The notes below the pieces were generated by a model. That model was given only the letters and a program-made list of their open reading frames with translations, ran no database searches and was not told the origin of the DNA. A stretch of 64,000 bases of DNA. Source: Bacteroidota bacterium. Lineage in GTDB: Bacteria; Bacteroidota; Bacteroidia; B-17B0; Aurantibacillaceae. Positions 1-8,221 of the stretch are shown here, one piece after another. Location of the stretch: assembly GCA_021155905.1 (NCBI GenBank), contig JAJNBG010000022.1, forward strand, positions 1 to 64,000, written 5' to 3'. The stretch's first letter is position 1. Each line of letters begins with the position of its first letter. Made by a program: the position numbers and the translations under genes.

Positions 1-93
1 TTTAAAATTCTTAGCGGTCTCTAAAATTAATTCAATATCGTTTTTAGTGATATACTTAATTCCTAATAGATGATTGACGCTTAAGTTGCTCAT
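1..93 (-). CDS. pyrB: Aspartate carbamoyltransferase, N-terminal fragment (3' end off the left edge)
   Basis: Reading the minus strand from the ATG at 93 gives 31 codons, open to the window edge. They contain SVNHLLGIKYIT followed by a helix ending ETAKNFK, the usual N-terminus of bacterial aspartate transcarbamoylase catalytic chains. The enzyme joins carbamoyl phosphate and aspartate in the second step of pyrimidine synthesis. The start lies only 3 bases after the stop of the DinB gene, and pyrR lies one gene further upstream, so the pyr context supports the call. The carbamoyl-phosphate-binding motifs and active site fall outside the window. Identification rests on the N-terminus and the context. 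Confidence 0.85.
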   Translation of the reverse strand, partial: MSNLSVNHLLGIKYITKNDIELILETAKNFK

Positions 94-96
94 AGT

Positions 97-603
97 TTAT
101 AAATATCTTTCTTTAATAACGTTTACATGATGCTGCGCATGGCCGCAAATAAAATATCCGATGGATAAAACATTCGTTTCGCCGGATGCCATATTTCCCT
201 TCAACAATAATTGTTTTTCAGCTAACTGCTTAAACATCAAAATCGTAGACAGCCTTACTGAATCAAACTCATCCATCAATAACTGCATATTGGTTTCAGT
301 AAGATTTGCATTTGCTGCGTATAAATTTTCATCAAATCCAGGCAATAATTGAGAGTCACCTCTTGCAAAACGTAAAGCTCTGTAGCTTAAAATCCGTTCG
401 GTATCTATGATATGATTAATCACCTGCTTTACGGTCCATTTTCCTTCATCATAAAAATGATTGACTTTTAAGCGAGGGATGGATTCAATAAAATCCAAGG
501 TAGACTGATGATTAGACTTTAAAGCAGAAATAATGTCTGTTTCCGGAATCAAATCAATGTACTTCAGGAAATAAGGAATATGATCTTTTACTAATGGTCT
601 CAT
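97..603 (-). CDS. DinB-like four-helix-bundle protein (putative metal-dependent)
   Basis: The 168-residue protein fits the DinB/YfiT superfamily: a helical bundle with metal-binding histidines at H64 (in VINHIIDTE) and H155/H158/H159 (GHAQHHVNVI), a spacing typical of the family's three-His site. Members include thiol transferases and damage-inducible proteins of unknown substrate, so the reaction cannot be named. It lies between pyrR and pyrB, 3 bases upstream of the pyrB start, and is probably cotranscribed with them. A palindromic repeat unit sits in the 69-base gap between pyrR and this gene. Why a DinB protein belongs in a pyrimidine operon is not apparent. Confidence 0.8.
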   Translation of the reverse strand: MRPLVKDHIPYFLKYIDLIPETDIISALKSNHQSTLDFIESIPRLKVNHFYDEGKWTVKQVINHIIDTERILSYRALRFARGDSQLLPGFDENLYAANANLTETNMQLLMDEFDSVRLSTILMFKQLAEKQLLLKGNMASGETNVLSIGYFICGHAQHHVNVIKERYL

Positions 604-623
604 TTGTTATCGTGTTTCAAATT

Positions 624-648
624 GTTCTCGACTTCGCTCGAACTGACA
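624..648. repeat. Dispersed palindromic repeat unit, copy 1
   Basis: The unit reads GTTCTCGACTTCGCTCGAAC followed by TGACA. It has an imperfect palindromic core TCGA-N6-TCGA. Close copies recur in both orientations at 8112-8136, 8156-8180, 16010-16028, 43847-43872 and 56382-56406, always between genes. This copy sits inside the pyrR-dinB gap, apparently within a transcript. Confidence 0.8.
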
Positions 649-672
649 AGCAAAATCTATCCTTATTATATT

Positions 673-1203
673 CTATTTATCTATTAATGTTACTCTGTCT
701 TTTCCGTCGGTCTCTTTCCAATCCACTTTTACGTTTTGTGTTTCAATAGAATCGATAATTAAACCGGTATATTTTGCCTGGATAGGAACATGGCGACTGA
801 ATCTTCTGTCGACCAGAACCAATAACTCCACATCATTTGGTCTTCCGAAGGCGAGCATGGCATCTAAACCTGCACGGATCGTTCTGCCTGTAAACAACAC
901 GTCATCCACCAGGATCACATTTTTTTCCTCAATAATAAAATTAATATTGGTGCTGTTTGGTATTAATTCTTTTTTACGAAAATCGTCGCGGTAAAAGGTA
1001 ATGTCCAGATCACCGCAATTCACTTTTTTCTTTAAAATGCCTTCCAGCAATTTTTGAATACGATGAGCCAAATAAATACCTCTTGGCTGTAAGCCAATGA
1101 TAACGGTATTACTAAAATCGTTGTGAACTTCTATTAACTGATAGCAAAGGCGGGTAAGAGTAACTTCTAATTGTTTATTTTCTAATAAAACTTCACGCCC
1201 CAA
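673..1203 (-). CDS. pyrR: Bifunctional pyr operon regulator / uracil phosphoribosyltransferase PyrR
   Basis: The 176-residue length is normal for PyrR. The PRPP-binding loop VILVDDVLFTGRTIRAG is intact, with the acidic pair DD and the TGRT turn. An IIGLQPRGIYLA segment and the RRFSRHVPI region also match the family. PyrR makes UMP from uracil and PRPP and in Gram-positives attenuates pyr mRNA; whether it regulates RNA in Bacteroidota is uncertain, and I did not find a clear PyrR-binding hairpin. The only start giving this N-terminus is TTG at 1203. The gene follows purA by 14 bases and precedes dinB and pyrB, forming a purine/pyrimidine cluster. Confidence 0.93.
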   Translation of the reverse strand: MGREVLLENKQLEVTLTRLCYQLIEVHNDFSNTVIIGLQPRGIYLAHRIQKLLEGILKKKVNCGDLDITFYRDDFRKKELIPNSTNINFIIEEKNVILVDDVLFTGRTIRAGLDAMLAFGRPNDVELLVLVDRRFSRHVPIQAKYTGLIIDSIETQNVKVDWKETDGKDRVTLIDK

Positions 1204-1217
1204 AAAAGGAACATAAG

Positions 1218-2489
1218 TTATGACATAAAAATAGTCTGTGTTCTGTCAGGACCAATAGAAACAATACTGATAGGAACTTCTACCAATTTCTCAATATATT
1301 TCACATAATCGATCAATTCTTTAGGCAAAGTACTTTTCTCAGTCATTTTAGTCAGGTCCACATTCCAGCCCTTCACTTCTTCATAAACAGGAGTAACATC
1401 TGAAGGTTCAATGCTGTATGGTAAATAATCGATTTTTTCACCTTTGTGCATATAATGAGTACACACCTGTAACGTATCAAAGTCAGATAAAATATCAGCC
1501 TTCATCATCATTAATTCCGTTACGCCGTTAATAGCGATGGCATATTTCAAAGCAGGAATATCTAACCAGCCACAACGACGGGGACGTCCTGTTGTTGCTC
1601 CGAATTCACGCCCGATCTGGCGCATCTTCTCTCCTACTTCATTATCCAGTTCGGTTGGAAAAGGACCACTACCAACACGTGTACAGTATGCTTTAAAAAT
1701 TCCAATTACATTACCGATACGGTTAGGAGCAATTCCCAATCCATTACAGGCACCGGCACAAATCGTATTGGAAGAAGTTACAAACGGGTATGAACCAAAA
1801 TCAATATCCAGTAAAGATCCCTGAGCACCTTCTGCTAATATTTTTTGTCCTTTTTTGATTGCGTCATTGATGAAATGTTCGCTATCAATAAACTTTAATT
1901 TTTTTAATTCTTCAATCGCAGCGAAGAATGGCCCCTCCAGTTCGGTTAAGCTATATTCGTATTTATGGAACTCAAGAATTTGCTTGTGTTTTTCCACAAG
2001 CGCCTTGTATTTCTCTTTAAAATCAGGACTTTCAATATCTCCAACGCGCAAACCATTACGGCCGGTTTTGTCCATATAAGTTGGGCCAATACCTTTTAAA
2101 GTAGAACCAATCTTATCTTTTCCTTTCGCTGCTTCGCTGGCCGCGTCAATTAGACGATGTGTAGGTAAAATTAAGTGAGCGCGTTTACTGATGACCAGTT
2201 TTTTGTTCACATCCACACCCATGGCTGTCAAAGCATCAATTTCCTTTTTGAAGATAACAGGATCAATCACAACGCCATTTCCAACCACATTTAAAGCTGT
2301 GGGATGGAAAATACCACTCGGAATAGTATGCAATACATGTTTAATACCGTTAAATTCTAAGGTATGTCCTGCATTCGGACCACCCTGGAAACGAGCGATG
2401 ATATCATACTTCGGAGTTAATACATCTACGATTTTTCCTTTTCCTTCGTCGCCCCATTGAAGGCCTAATAGTACATCTGCTTTGATCAT
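1218..2489 (-). CDS. purA: Adenylosuccinate synthetase
   Basis: The 423-residue protein begins with the GTP-binding P-loop GDEGKGK at residues 13-19 (LLGLQWGDEGKGKIVDVL), followed by the NAGHT segment holding a catalytic histidine. Further PurA landmarks are KGIGPTYMDKTGRNG, EGAQGSLLDIDFGSYPFVTSS, the switch loop TTGRPRRCGWLD and the C-terminal SIGPDRTQTI. It condenses IMP with aspartate, using GTP, as the first committed step to AMP. Length and all catalytic segments are complete. It is the first gene of the minus-strand cluster purA-pyrR-dinB-pyrB. Confidence 0.98.
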   Translation of the reverse strand: MIKADVLLGLQWGDEGKGKIVDVLTPKYDIIARFQGGPNAGHTLEFNGIKHVLHTIPSGIFHPTALNVVGNGVVIDPVIFKKEIDALTAMGVDVNKKLVISKRAHLILPTHRLIDAASEAAKGKDKIGSTLKGIGPTYMDKTGRNGLRVGDIESPDFKEKYKALVEKHKQILEFHKYEYSLTELEGPFFAAIEELKKLKFIDSEHFINDAIKKGQKILAEGAQGSLLDIDFGSYPFVTSSNTICAGACNGLGIAPNRIGNVIGIFKAYCTRVGSGPFPTELDNEVGEKMRQIGREFGATTGRPRRCGWLDIPALKYAIAINGVTELMMMKADILSDFDTLQVCTHYMHKGEKIDYLPYSIEPSDVTPVYEEVKGWNVDLTKMTEKSTLPKELIDYVKYIEKLVEVPISIVSIGPDRTQTIFMS

Positions 2490-2574
2490 AATTTTACACT
2501 TTTTTTGAAAGCCTTCAAATAGAGTCGAAGCTACTTAGAAACAAGAACCAAGTCGCTAATATGAAAAAACTAAA

Positions 2575-3984
2575 TTATCCTTTTATTATTTTCCTTGTAA
2601 TTGATTTGCCATCTGGATAAACGATTTTCAACAAATAAACACCGTCACTGTAGCTTTTTATATCAACAGATTGTTTTCCGGAATCGATTTGTTGTTCTAA
2701 AATAATCTCACCTAGTAAATTTGTGATTGTCAATTCTGCATCATTTTTAAGATCAATTACAAAAATTCCATTGTTTGGATTTGGATAAATACTAAATTCA
2801 TCGGTATGCAGATTTTCTTTTAAACCCTGAAGTACATTATTTACCTCGATTAAAGAACTAACGGGATATCTTCCGTTTATACTGTCAAAATCATGTTTTT
2901 TTACATATGAGTTTGTTGAATAATTATACTGAAATATAACTCCATAATTATTTGCACCACCATATGAAGTCATACCATATAGATTTCCATCAGATGCTTG
3001 AAATAAAGATCCTTTAGGATAACTTCCATCTGATCCATCAAAATCATATATTTTCGTAAAAATATTATTGACTGGATCATACTTAAATATAACGCCAAAG
3101 TCGTTTAGTCCTCCACTTTCAGTCATACCATATAGATTTCCATCAGTAGCTTTTGCTAAAGAACCTGTGGGGGACTTTCCATTTGAAGAGCTGATACTGA
3201 AATCAAATTTTTGAGTGTATGTTAAAGAAACCGGATCAAAATGAAATAATATACCTCCGGGTGATGTATCGCCGCTATAATAGGTCAATGCGTATAGCAT
3301 GCCATTTGCCGCCTCAACAAATGTACCCGTTGGACTAGTCCCGCCACTAGAAATTCCATCGAAGAAATACAGGAAGCTAAGGATATTGCTTAACGGATCG
3401 TATCTGAATAAAGTGCCATCATAGTTAGCTGTCGATGGGGTTGACCCATAAAGTTTACCATCTGAAGCCTGATATAACGTGCCTATTGGATTCGATCCAT
3501 TTTGTTGGTCATTAAAATCAAACTTATTTGCATAGCTATTTGTAACTGGATTATATTCAAATAACTCTCCGCCATTATTAACTCCGCCAAAACTTGTCAT
3601 TCCATATATTTTTCCGTTAGATGCTTGCATTAACCCTCCTTTTGCATCTTGTCCATCTATTAATTGGTCAAAGGCTTTTTTTACAAGGTAAACATTTGAA
3701 TTTAAGTCATATTGAAATAAAGTGCCAGAATAATTTGAACCCCAATAAGTAACCATGCCATAAAGTTTTCCATCATTTGCAAGCATTACTGATCCTTGTG
3801 GAGCAACTCCACTAGTTGAATCATTGAAATCGAATTTCTTAGTATAAACATTTGTGATAGGATTATAGCTGAATAAGACACCATAATTGCTATTTCCACC
3901 GGATGGTGTCATGCCCCATAATTCAATTTGAGCATATGTAGTTGTATGTATTAAAAAAAGGCAAACAAATACTAAATATTTCAT
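2575..3984 (-). CDS. T9SS cargo protein with seven GloVer-type tandem repeats
   Basis: The 469-residue protein starts with a signal peptide (MKYLVFVCLFLIHTTTYAQ). It then carries about seven ~52-residue repeats, each with a G(V/T)LF-x-Y(D/N)P core, a KKFDF strand and an (A/E)(S/A)DGKLYGMT signature. These match the GloVer tandem repeat (TIGR03803-like); seven blades suggest a beta-propeller (inference). The last ~75 residues form a T9SS type-A sorting domain: IYPNPNNGIFVIDL, a central NLLGEI strand, SYSDGVYLLKI and a basic end. It is therefore expected to be exported by Sec, secreted by T9SS and released or fixed to the surface after cleavage of the sorting domain. Its ligand is unknown and it stands alone. 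Confidence 0.88.
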   Translation of the reverse strand: MKYLVFVCLFLIHTTTYAQIELWGMTPSGGNSNYGVLFSYNPITNVYTKKFDFNDSTSGVAPQGSVMLANDGKLYGMVTYWGSNYSGTLFQYDLNSNVYLVKKAFDQLIDGQDAKGGLMQASNGKIYGMTSFGGVNNGGELFEYNPVTNSYANKFDFNDQQNGSNPIGTLYQASDGKLYGSTPSTANYDGTLFRYDPLSNILSFLYFFDGISSGGTSPTGTFVEAANGMLYALTYYSGDTSPGGILFHFDPVSLTYTQKFDFSISSSNGKSPTGSLAKATDGNLYGMTESGGLNDFGVIFKYDPVNNIFTKIYDFDGSDGSYPKGSLFQASDGNLYGMTSYGGANNYGVIFQYNYSTNSYVKKHDFDSINGRYPVSSLIEVNNVLQGLKENLHTDEFSIYPNPNNGIFVIDLKNDAELTITNLLGEIILEQQIDSGKQSVDIKSYSDGVYLLKIVYPDGKSITRKIIKG

Positions 3985-4033
3985 GTAGAACGTTAATTAA
4001 AAAAAGCAAATATAATGATTGTAATGTTAATGA

Positions 4034-4795
4034 CTAAATGTCAATCTCCAATCCATCATAAGCCAGCTCAATAAAAGAAGGCAGTTCTTTTGACACTTCT
4101 TCATGCAAACCCAATTGGTGAGAAATATGCGTGAAATAGGCTTTTTCAGGATTGAATTCTTTCATCAGATCGATTGCCTGCTGGAATGTATAATGCGATA
4201 CATGTTCTTCCTTACGAAGCGCATTGATCACAATAATTTTCGAGCCTCTTATTTTTTGCTTCTCATGCTCATTAATAAAATTCGCATCGGTGATATAGGT
4301 GAAATCTTTAATACGATAAGCTTTAACCGGCAATTTATAATGAACCACATCAATCGGCAATAACTCAATATCATTAATTTTCAGATGATTATCAGTTACG
4401 GTGTGCAGATCTATTTCAGGAATTCCGGGGTACTTTTCCTCCGAGAAAATATAGGCAAACTCTCTTTTCAATGCCTGCTGAACTCTTTCGGTAGCATACA
4501 CGGGCATGCGCATTCTATTGAAAAAATTGAAGGCTTTTACTTCATCCAATCCTGCAATATGATCCTTATGTTCGTGTGTAAAAACAACAGCGTCCAGTGT
4601 TTTAATCTTTTTTCTTAACATCTGTTGCCTGAAGTCTGGACCGGAATCAATAACCACTTTTGTTGTATCACTTTCAATTAAAATAGAAGTTCTTAAGCGG
4701 TTGTCCTTAGGGTTTTTAGAATGGCATACGGAACATTCGCAACAAATAATTGGAACGCCCTGTGATGTGCCGGTGCCTAAAAATGTAACCTTCAT
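4034..4795 (-). CDS. MBL-fold metallo-hydrolase, PhnP-like
   Basis: The 253-residue protein is a metallo-beta-lactamase-fold phosphodiesterase-like enzyme. It opens with the FLGTGTSQGVP strand typical of the PhnP/RNase-Z-like subgroup, has a cysteine cluster (C18, C19, C21, C24) matching the PhnP structural zinc site, and carries the active-site motif HEHKDH at residues 74-79. A late metal histidine lies in YFTHISHQLG. PhnP acts on cyclic phosphodiesters, but Bacteroidota homologues are uncharacterised, so no substrate is claimed. Its stop-side neighbour is the rhomboid gene, whose stop is 2 bases before this start, so the two are likely cotranscribed in the order rhomboid then hydrolase. Confidence 0.88.
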   Translation of the reverse strand: MKVTFLGTGTSQGVPIICCECSVCHSKNPKDNRLRTSILIESDTTKVVIDSGPDFRQQMLRKKIKTLDAVVFTHEHKDHIAGLDEVKAFNFFNRMRMPVYATERVQQALKREFAYIFSEEKYPGIPEIDLHTVTDNHLKINDIELLPIDVVHYKLPVKAYRIKDFTYITDANFINEHEKQKIRGSKIIVINALRKEEHVSHYTFQQAIDLMKEFNPEKAYFTHISHQLGLHEEVSKELPSFIELAYDGLEIDI

Positions 4796-4797
4796 TT

Positions 4798-5442
4798 TTA
4801 ATGATTATTAATTAATCTAAGATAAACATCCTGGTTTAGTAATCCTAAAATTAGCGTAAATAAAACACCAAACATGGCACCCCAAAAATGGGCCTCATGC
4901 CCTATCCGATCCACCGAATCATTACCGGTATTTCGTTTACTCAAATAATAACTGATACCTAAATATAAAACACCAAATACCCATGCCGGCATCGGTATAA
5001 AAAAGAATCCCAATTGCGACAAAGGTGAACAGGTAATGAAACTAAAAATCAGCGCATTGACTGCACCACTTGCGCCTAATGATGTATAATCTTCGTAGTT
5101 TTTGTTTTTAAAATATTCAGAAATGGAAGACGCATAAATAGAACCGGTATACATCAAAATGAAAAAGGCATTTCCCATTTTATAATCCGGCTCGCCTATG
5201 TCTCCCAATAACAATGGCAAAACCTGCTTTTCCACAATTGGCCCAAACATCCATAAAGCATACATATTGAATGCCAGGTGAATAAAATCACCATGCAAAA
5301 ATGCATGACTTAAAAAACGATAATGCTGATTGAAATGATTAATAGAAAAAGGATGAAATATATACTTATACTTTATATCATGATTATTCATGGCATACAA
5401 AGAAAATCCAACAGTAAGAATTAATATAGCGTAGGTTATCAT
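4798..5442 (-). CDS. Rhomboid-family intramembrane serine protease
   Basis: The 214-residue protein has six predicted hydrophobic segments and the rhomboid catalytic dyad: Ser125 in LGASGAVNALIF and His184 in GHEAHFWGAMFG. The HAFLHGDFIHLAFNMYALW region is the conserved second-helix/loop block with the HxxxN-type asparagine. Rhomboids cleave substrates within the membrane; the substrate here is unknown. All catalytic elements are present, so the enzyme should be active. It lies 2 bases upstream of the MBL hydrolase, a likely two-gene transcript. Confidence 0.93.
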   Translation of the reverse strand: MITYAILILTVGFSLYAMNNHDIKYKYIFHPFSINHFNQHYRFLSHAFLHGDFIHLAFNMYALWMFGPIVEKQVLPLLLGDIGEPDYKMGNAFFILMYTGSIYASSISEYFKNKNYEDYTSLGASGAVNALIFSFITCSPLSQLGFFFIPMPAWVFGVLYLGISYYLSKRNTGNDSVDRIGHEAHFWGAMFGVLFTLILGLLNQDVYLRLINNH

Positions 5443-5515
5443 AAAGTCAGATTAAAAATGTTTGCTAATATACACAACAGCATGTTCAGGAATTGTATAT
5501 TATAACAGATTAAAT

Positions 5516-5800
5516 TTATATTCCCTGCAGGCTCCAGGCTTGTGGTTTATCATCAAACAAAATCTTTGTTTTGGCCCATACTCCTTCAAATAGTTCTGAT
5601 TTCCGATATGCTTCCAGATATTCCGGAGAATCCCAGATACTTAAGGTGAAAAAAACACAAGGATTGCTGATATCCTGTAGTAATTCTACATGTTGACAAC
5701 CTTCCATTGCCGCAATTAAACTTTTGCTTGAATTAAAAATATCCTTGAAGCGTTCAATAGAGTCACTTTTAAATGTCATTTTTACAAATCTCTTAATCAT
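5516..5800 (-). CDS. Antibiotic-biosynthesis-monooxygenase (ABM) family protein
   Basis: I chose the ATG at 5800 (MIKRFVKMTF), giving 94 residues; a longer reading adds four residues without support. The sequence has the ABM ferredoxin-like layout: an RFVKMTF first strand, an acidic helix with a FKDIFNSSK core, CQHVELLQD, then CVFFTLSIWDSPEYLEAYRKSELF, as in small heme-degrading or quinol monooxygenase-like proteins. No catalytic residues can be assigned, and many members have no known activity. The start overlaps the end of the upstream SAM-hydroxide adenosyltransferase gene by 8 bases, so translation is probably coupled. Confidence 0.8.
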   Translation of the reverse strand: MIKRFVKMTFKSDSIERFKDIFNSSKSLIAAMEGCQHVELLQDISNPCVFFTLSIWDSPEYLEAYRKSELFEGVWAKTKILFDDKPQAWSLQGI

Positions 5801-6611
5801 ATATATCCACAATTATTCTGTCTATTTTATACTTGTTCAACAAGTTCGGTTTCATGGCAACCTTATTGGCAGACTGGCCCAAAAGGGATATTTCCAGTAA
5901 ATCCATAGAATTAAAGAAACACACCACATCTCCAATCTTGACATCATCATAAGTATTATGAAGTTTGGTCACATTATAAGACGGCAATGCAATTGAAAAA
6001 CGTTTATTTCCTATCTGATTTTCGAATTCCTGTTTAGTAATACTGGTGATTAAATTACCAAAATCGTCTTCATATAATACCATTCCCTGTAAATTACTTG
6101 GCGTTGAAAAACTTTCAAAAGCATACAACTTGCAATAATCACCTGTCTCCGAACTGAATTCCTCCAGTGGCACTTGATTGATAATTTTGCTGGCGACCTC
6201 TGTGAAAATATCCCTTAAATAAAATGAATGCTGGCGATCGTTATCAAAGTACAACTGATAAACAGGCTCGTTAAATGTTTTATCCAATAAGGTTAAAACG
6301 CCATTATCCGGACAAATAATATACTGCCCTTTGTACTTTGATAGCAGGTAGCGGGTATTATCAATTGCCAGATTACTAATGGTTTCGGAAGAGTTTAAAA
6401 ACTTTATTGCAAACAAATGAATCGTGTTCTCAGGGAAATATGGCAAGGCGCTTCTTAAAGCAAAAGCTCCCTCATTATGCGCATGTGGGTTTACATCGCA
6501 AGCCAGATCAACAATTTTTGCGGTAGGCTGTTTTCCGTATAATACACCTTTTACCATTGCCAAATAAGGGTCGCGGTAACCCAAATCCGTTGTAATGGTA
6601 ATGATAGACAT
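5793..6611 (-). CDS. SAM hydroxide adenosyltransferase (DUF62)
   Basis: The 272-residue protein matches the fluorinase/DUF62 superfamily: ITITTDLGYRDPYLAMVKG at the N-terminus, a VNPHAHNEGAFALRSALPYFP block, YIICPDNGVLTLL and the C-terminal-domain strand VLYEDDFGNLITSI. Family members hydrolyse S-adenosylmethionine to adenosine and methionine, using a hydroxide in place of the halide used by fluorinases. Which halide or hydroxide it prefers cannot be read directly, but the hydroxide form is by far the more common. It overlaps the ABM gene by 8 bases and is divergent from phoH. Confidence 0.9.
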   Translation of the reverse strand: MSIITITTDLGYRDPYLAMVKGVLYGKQPTAKIVDLACDVNPHAHNEGAFALRSALPYFPENTIHLFAIKFLNSSETISNLAIDNTRYLLSKYKGQYIICPDNGVLTLLDKTFNEPVYQLYFDNDRQHSFYLRDIFTEVASKIINQVPLEEFSSETGDYCKLYAFESFSTPSNLQGMVLYEDDFGNLITSITKQEFENQIGNKRFSIALPSYNVTKLHNTYDDVKIGDVVCFFNSMDLLEISLLGQSANKVAMKPNLLNKYKIDRIIVDIYD

Positions 6612-6718
6612 ATTGAAAACTTTATTTATTTAACTCAAAAGTAAGTAATAAATTAGGCTCACTTTTTGACTAAAAAAGTATTTGATTAACACGATTATTA
6701 ACATAAATACTAAGGACC

Positions 6719-7678
6719 TTGATAGAGAAAACAATTACATTGGATAGCGTTGAACCTGTTGAAATATATGGTGTAAATGATGTGAAGCTCAACGTGATAA
6801 AAAAATATTTCCCTAAACTTAAAATCATTGCCCGTGGATATTCGATAAAAGTTCTGGGTGAAGCTGAAGACATAGCATTTTTCGAAAAAAAACTGACAAT
6901 GATGGTAGATTATTACCACAAAAATGGGCTACTTACAGACACCGTTATCGAACGGCTCTTAGGGCAAACAGGGGATAATCTATTGCATGCAAAGGAGGAA
7001 GCCACAGGGTCAGACATCATCGTGTTTGGAAATAATGGCCTGGTGATTAAAGCCCGTACCGACAATCAAAGGAAAATGATGCAGTCGGTAGCTAAAAGCG
7101 ATATGTTATTTGCGGTTGGGCCAGCAGGAACCGGAAAGACCTATACGGCAGTAGCATTAGCTGTAAGAGCTTTGAAAAACAAGGAAGTGAAACGAATCAT
7201 TTTAACCCGTCCCGCTGTAGAAGCCGGTGAAAACCTAGGTTTTTTACCAGGTGATTTAAAAGAAAAGCTGGATCCGTATATGCAGCCTTTATACGATGCA
7301 TTATATGATATGATTCCATTGGATAAATTAAACCAATATATTGAAGCAAAAATAATTCAGATTGCACCCCTCGCTTTTATGCGCGGAAGAACCCTGGACA
7401 ATGCGTTTGTCATCCTGGATGAAGCACAAAATACCACAGAGAGCCAGATGAAAATGTTTTTAACCCGAATGGGCGCTAATGCGAAATTTATTATCACCGG
7501 TGACATGACGCAAATCGATTTACCAAGGCATCAGACGTCGGGATTAGCTCAGGCTGTTCGTTTACTAAGGAAAACAGAAGGAATTGATATCGTTGAGTTA
7601 ACTACCATCGATGTCATAAGGCACCGACTGGTGAAAGCGATCATTGAAAAATACGAAGCGGACAGCATTAAGAAGTAA
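6719..7678 (+). CDS. phoH: PhoH-family ATPase
   Basis: The 319-residue protein has an N-terminal KH-like segment (residues ~1-110) and the PhoH ATPase domain. Walker A is GPAGTGKT at residues 134-141, followed by RPAVEAGENLGFLPGDLKEK, the family-specific loop, and Walker B in FVILDEAQNTT. MKMFLTRMGANAKFIITGD and the basic C-terminus complete the family pattern. The start is TTG (6719); a leucine-coded start is common for this family in Bacteroidota, and no ATG upstream is in frame. PhoH proteins are linked to RNA metabolism and stress, but the precise role here is unknown. It is divergently placed from the SAM-hydroxide adenosyltransferase gene. Confidence 0.95.
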   Translation: MIEKTITLDSVEPVEIYGVNDVKLNVIKKYFPKLKIIARGYSIKVLGEAEDIAFFEKKLTMMVDYYHKNGLLTDTVIERLLGQTGDNLLHAKEEATGSDIIVFGNNGLVIKARTDNQRKMMQSVAKSDMLFAVGPAGTGKTYTAVALAVRALKNKEVKRIILTRPAVEAGENLGFLPGDLKEKLDPYMQPLYDALYDMIPLDKLNQYIEAKIIQIAPLAFMRGRTLDNAFVILDEAQNTTESQMKMFLTRMGANAKFIITGDMTQIDLPRHQTSGLAQAVRLLRKTEGIDIVELTTIDVIRHRLVKAIIEKYEADSIKK

Positions 7679-7770
7679 AAAGGGATTAAAGATTGTTAAT
7701 TGCAAATTCCTTTTCTATTTAAAAATCAACAAATCCTGTATCTTTAAGCCTATATCTTTTACCTATAAAA

Positions 7771-8097
7771 ATGACTTTACAGCAAGCGCAGCAACAAGTA
7801 GATAACTGGATCAAACAATATGGAGTCCGTTATTTCAGTGAACTAACCAATATGGCCATGTTGACGGAAGAAGTTGGTGAGGTGGCCCGTATTATTGCGC
7901 GCCGATACGGGGAACAAAGCGAAAAAGAATCAGACAAAAACAAGGATCTTGGAGATGAAATAGCAGACGTGCTTTTTGTACTTATCTGTTTAGCTAACCA
8001 AACCGGTGTTAATCTGGAAGAGGCTTTGAAAAGAAATCTCGATAAAAAAACAAGCAGGGATTCGGAAAGACATATTAATAACGAGAAGTTGAAATAA
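7771..8097 (+). CDS. Small MazG-type nucleotide pyrophosphohydrolase
   Basis: The 108-residue single-domain protein has the alpha-helical MazG/NTP-PPase core: EEVGEVAR at residues 31-38 supplies the metal-binding EExxE-type acidic residues, and DLGDEIADVLFVLICLA supplies the second ExxD motif. Such proteins hydrolyse (d)NTPs or modified nucleotides to monophosphates. A second, two-domain MazG is encoded at 52293-53066, so the genome carries both the short and long forms. A possible promoter box TATCTTTA lies near 7740, close to the Bacteroidota -7 consensus. Confidence 0.9.
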   Translation: MTLQQAQQQVDNWIKQYGVRYFSELTNMAMLTEEVGEVARIIARRYGEQSEKESDKNKDLGDEIADVLFVLICLANQTGVNLEEALKRNLDKKTSRDSERHINNEKLK

Positions 8098-8111
8098 TCA
8101 TTATAAACACC

Positions 8112-8180
8112 TGTCTGTTCGAGCGAAGTCAAGAACCAATACAAGAATACACAAAGTTTCTCGGCTCGTTCGAAGTGACA
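8112..8180. repeat. Facing pair of palindromic repeat units, copies 2 and 3
   Basis: Two copies of the dispersed unit face each other: TGTCTGTTCGAGCGAAGTC at 8112-8130 (continuing to 8136) and TTCTCGGCTCGTTCGAAGTG at 8158-8177 (within 8156-8180). The arms can pair imperfectly into a ~70-base hairpin. The pair sits just after the mazG stop and could end transcription, but it has no clean U tract. Confidence 0.75.
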
Positions 8181-8221
8181 ATACCAATTTTAAATATTTT
8201 TTTTAATTAAAAAATTAAACC

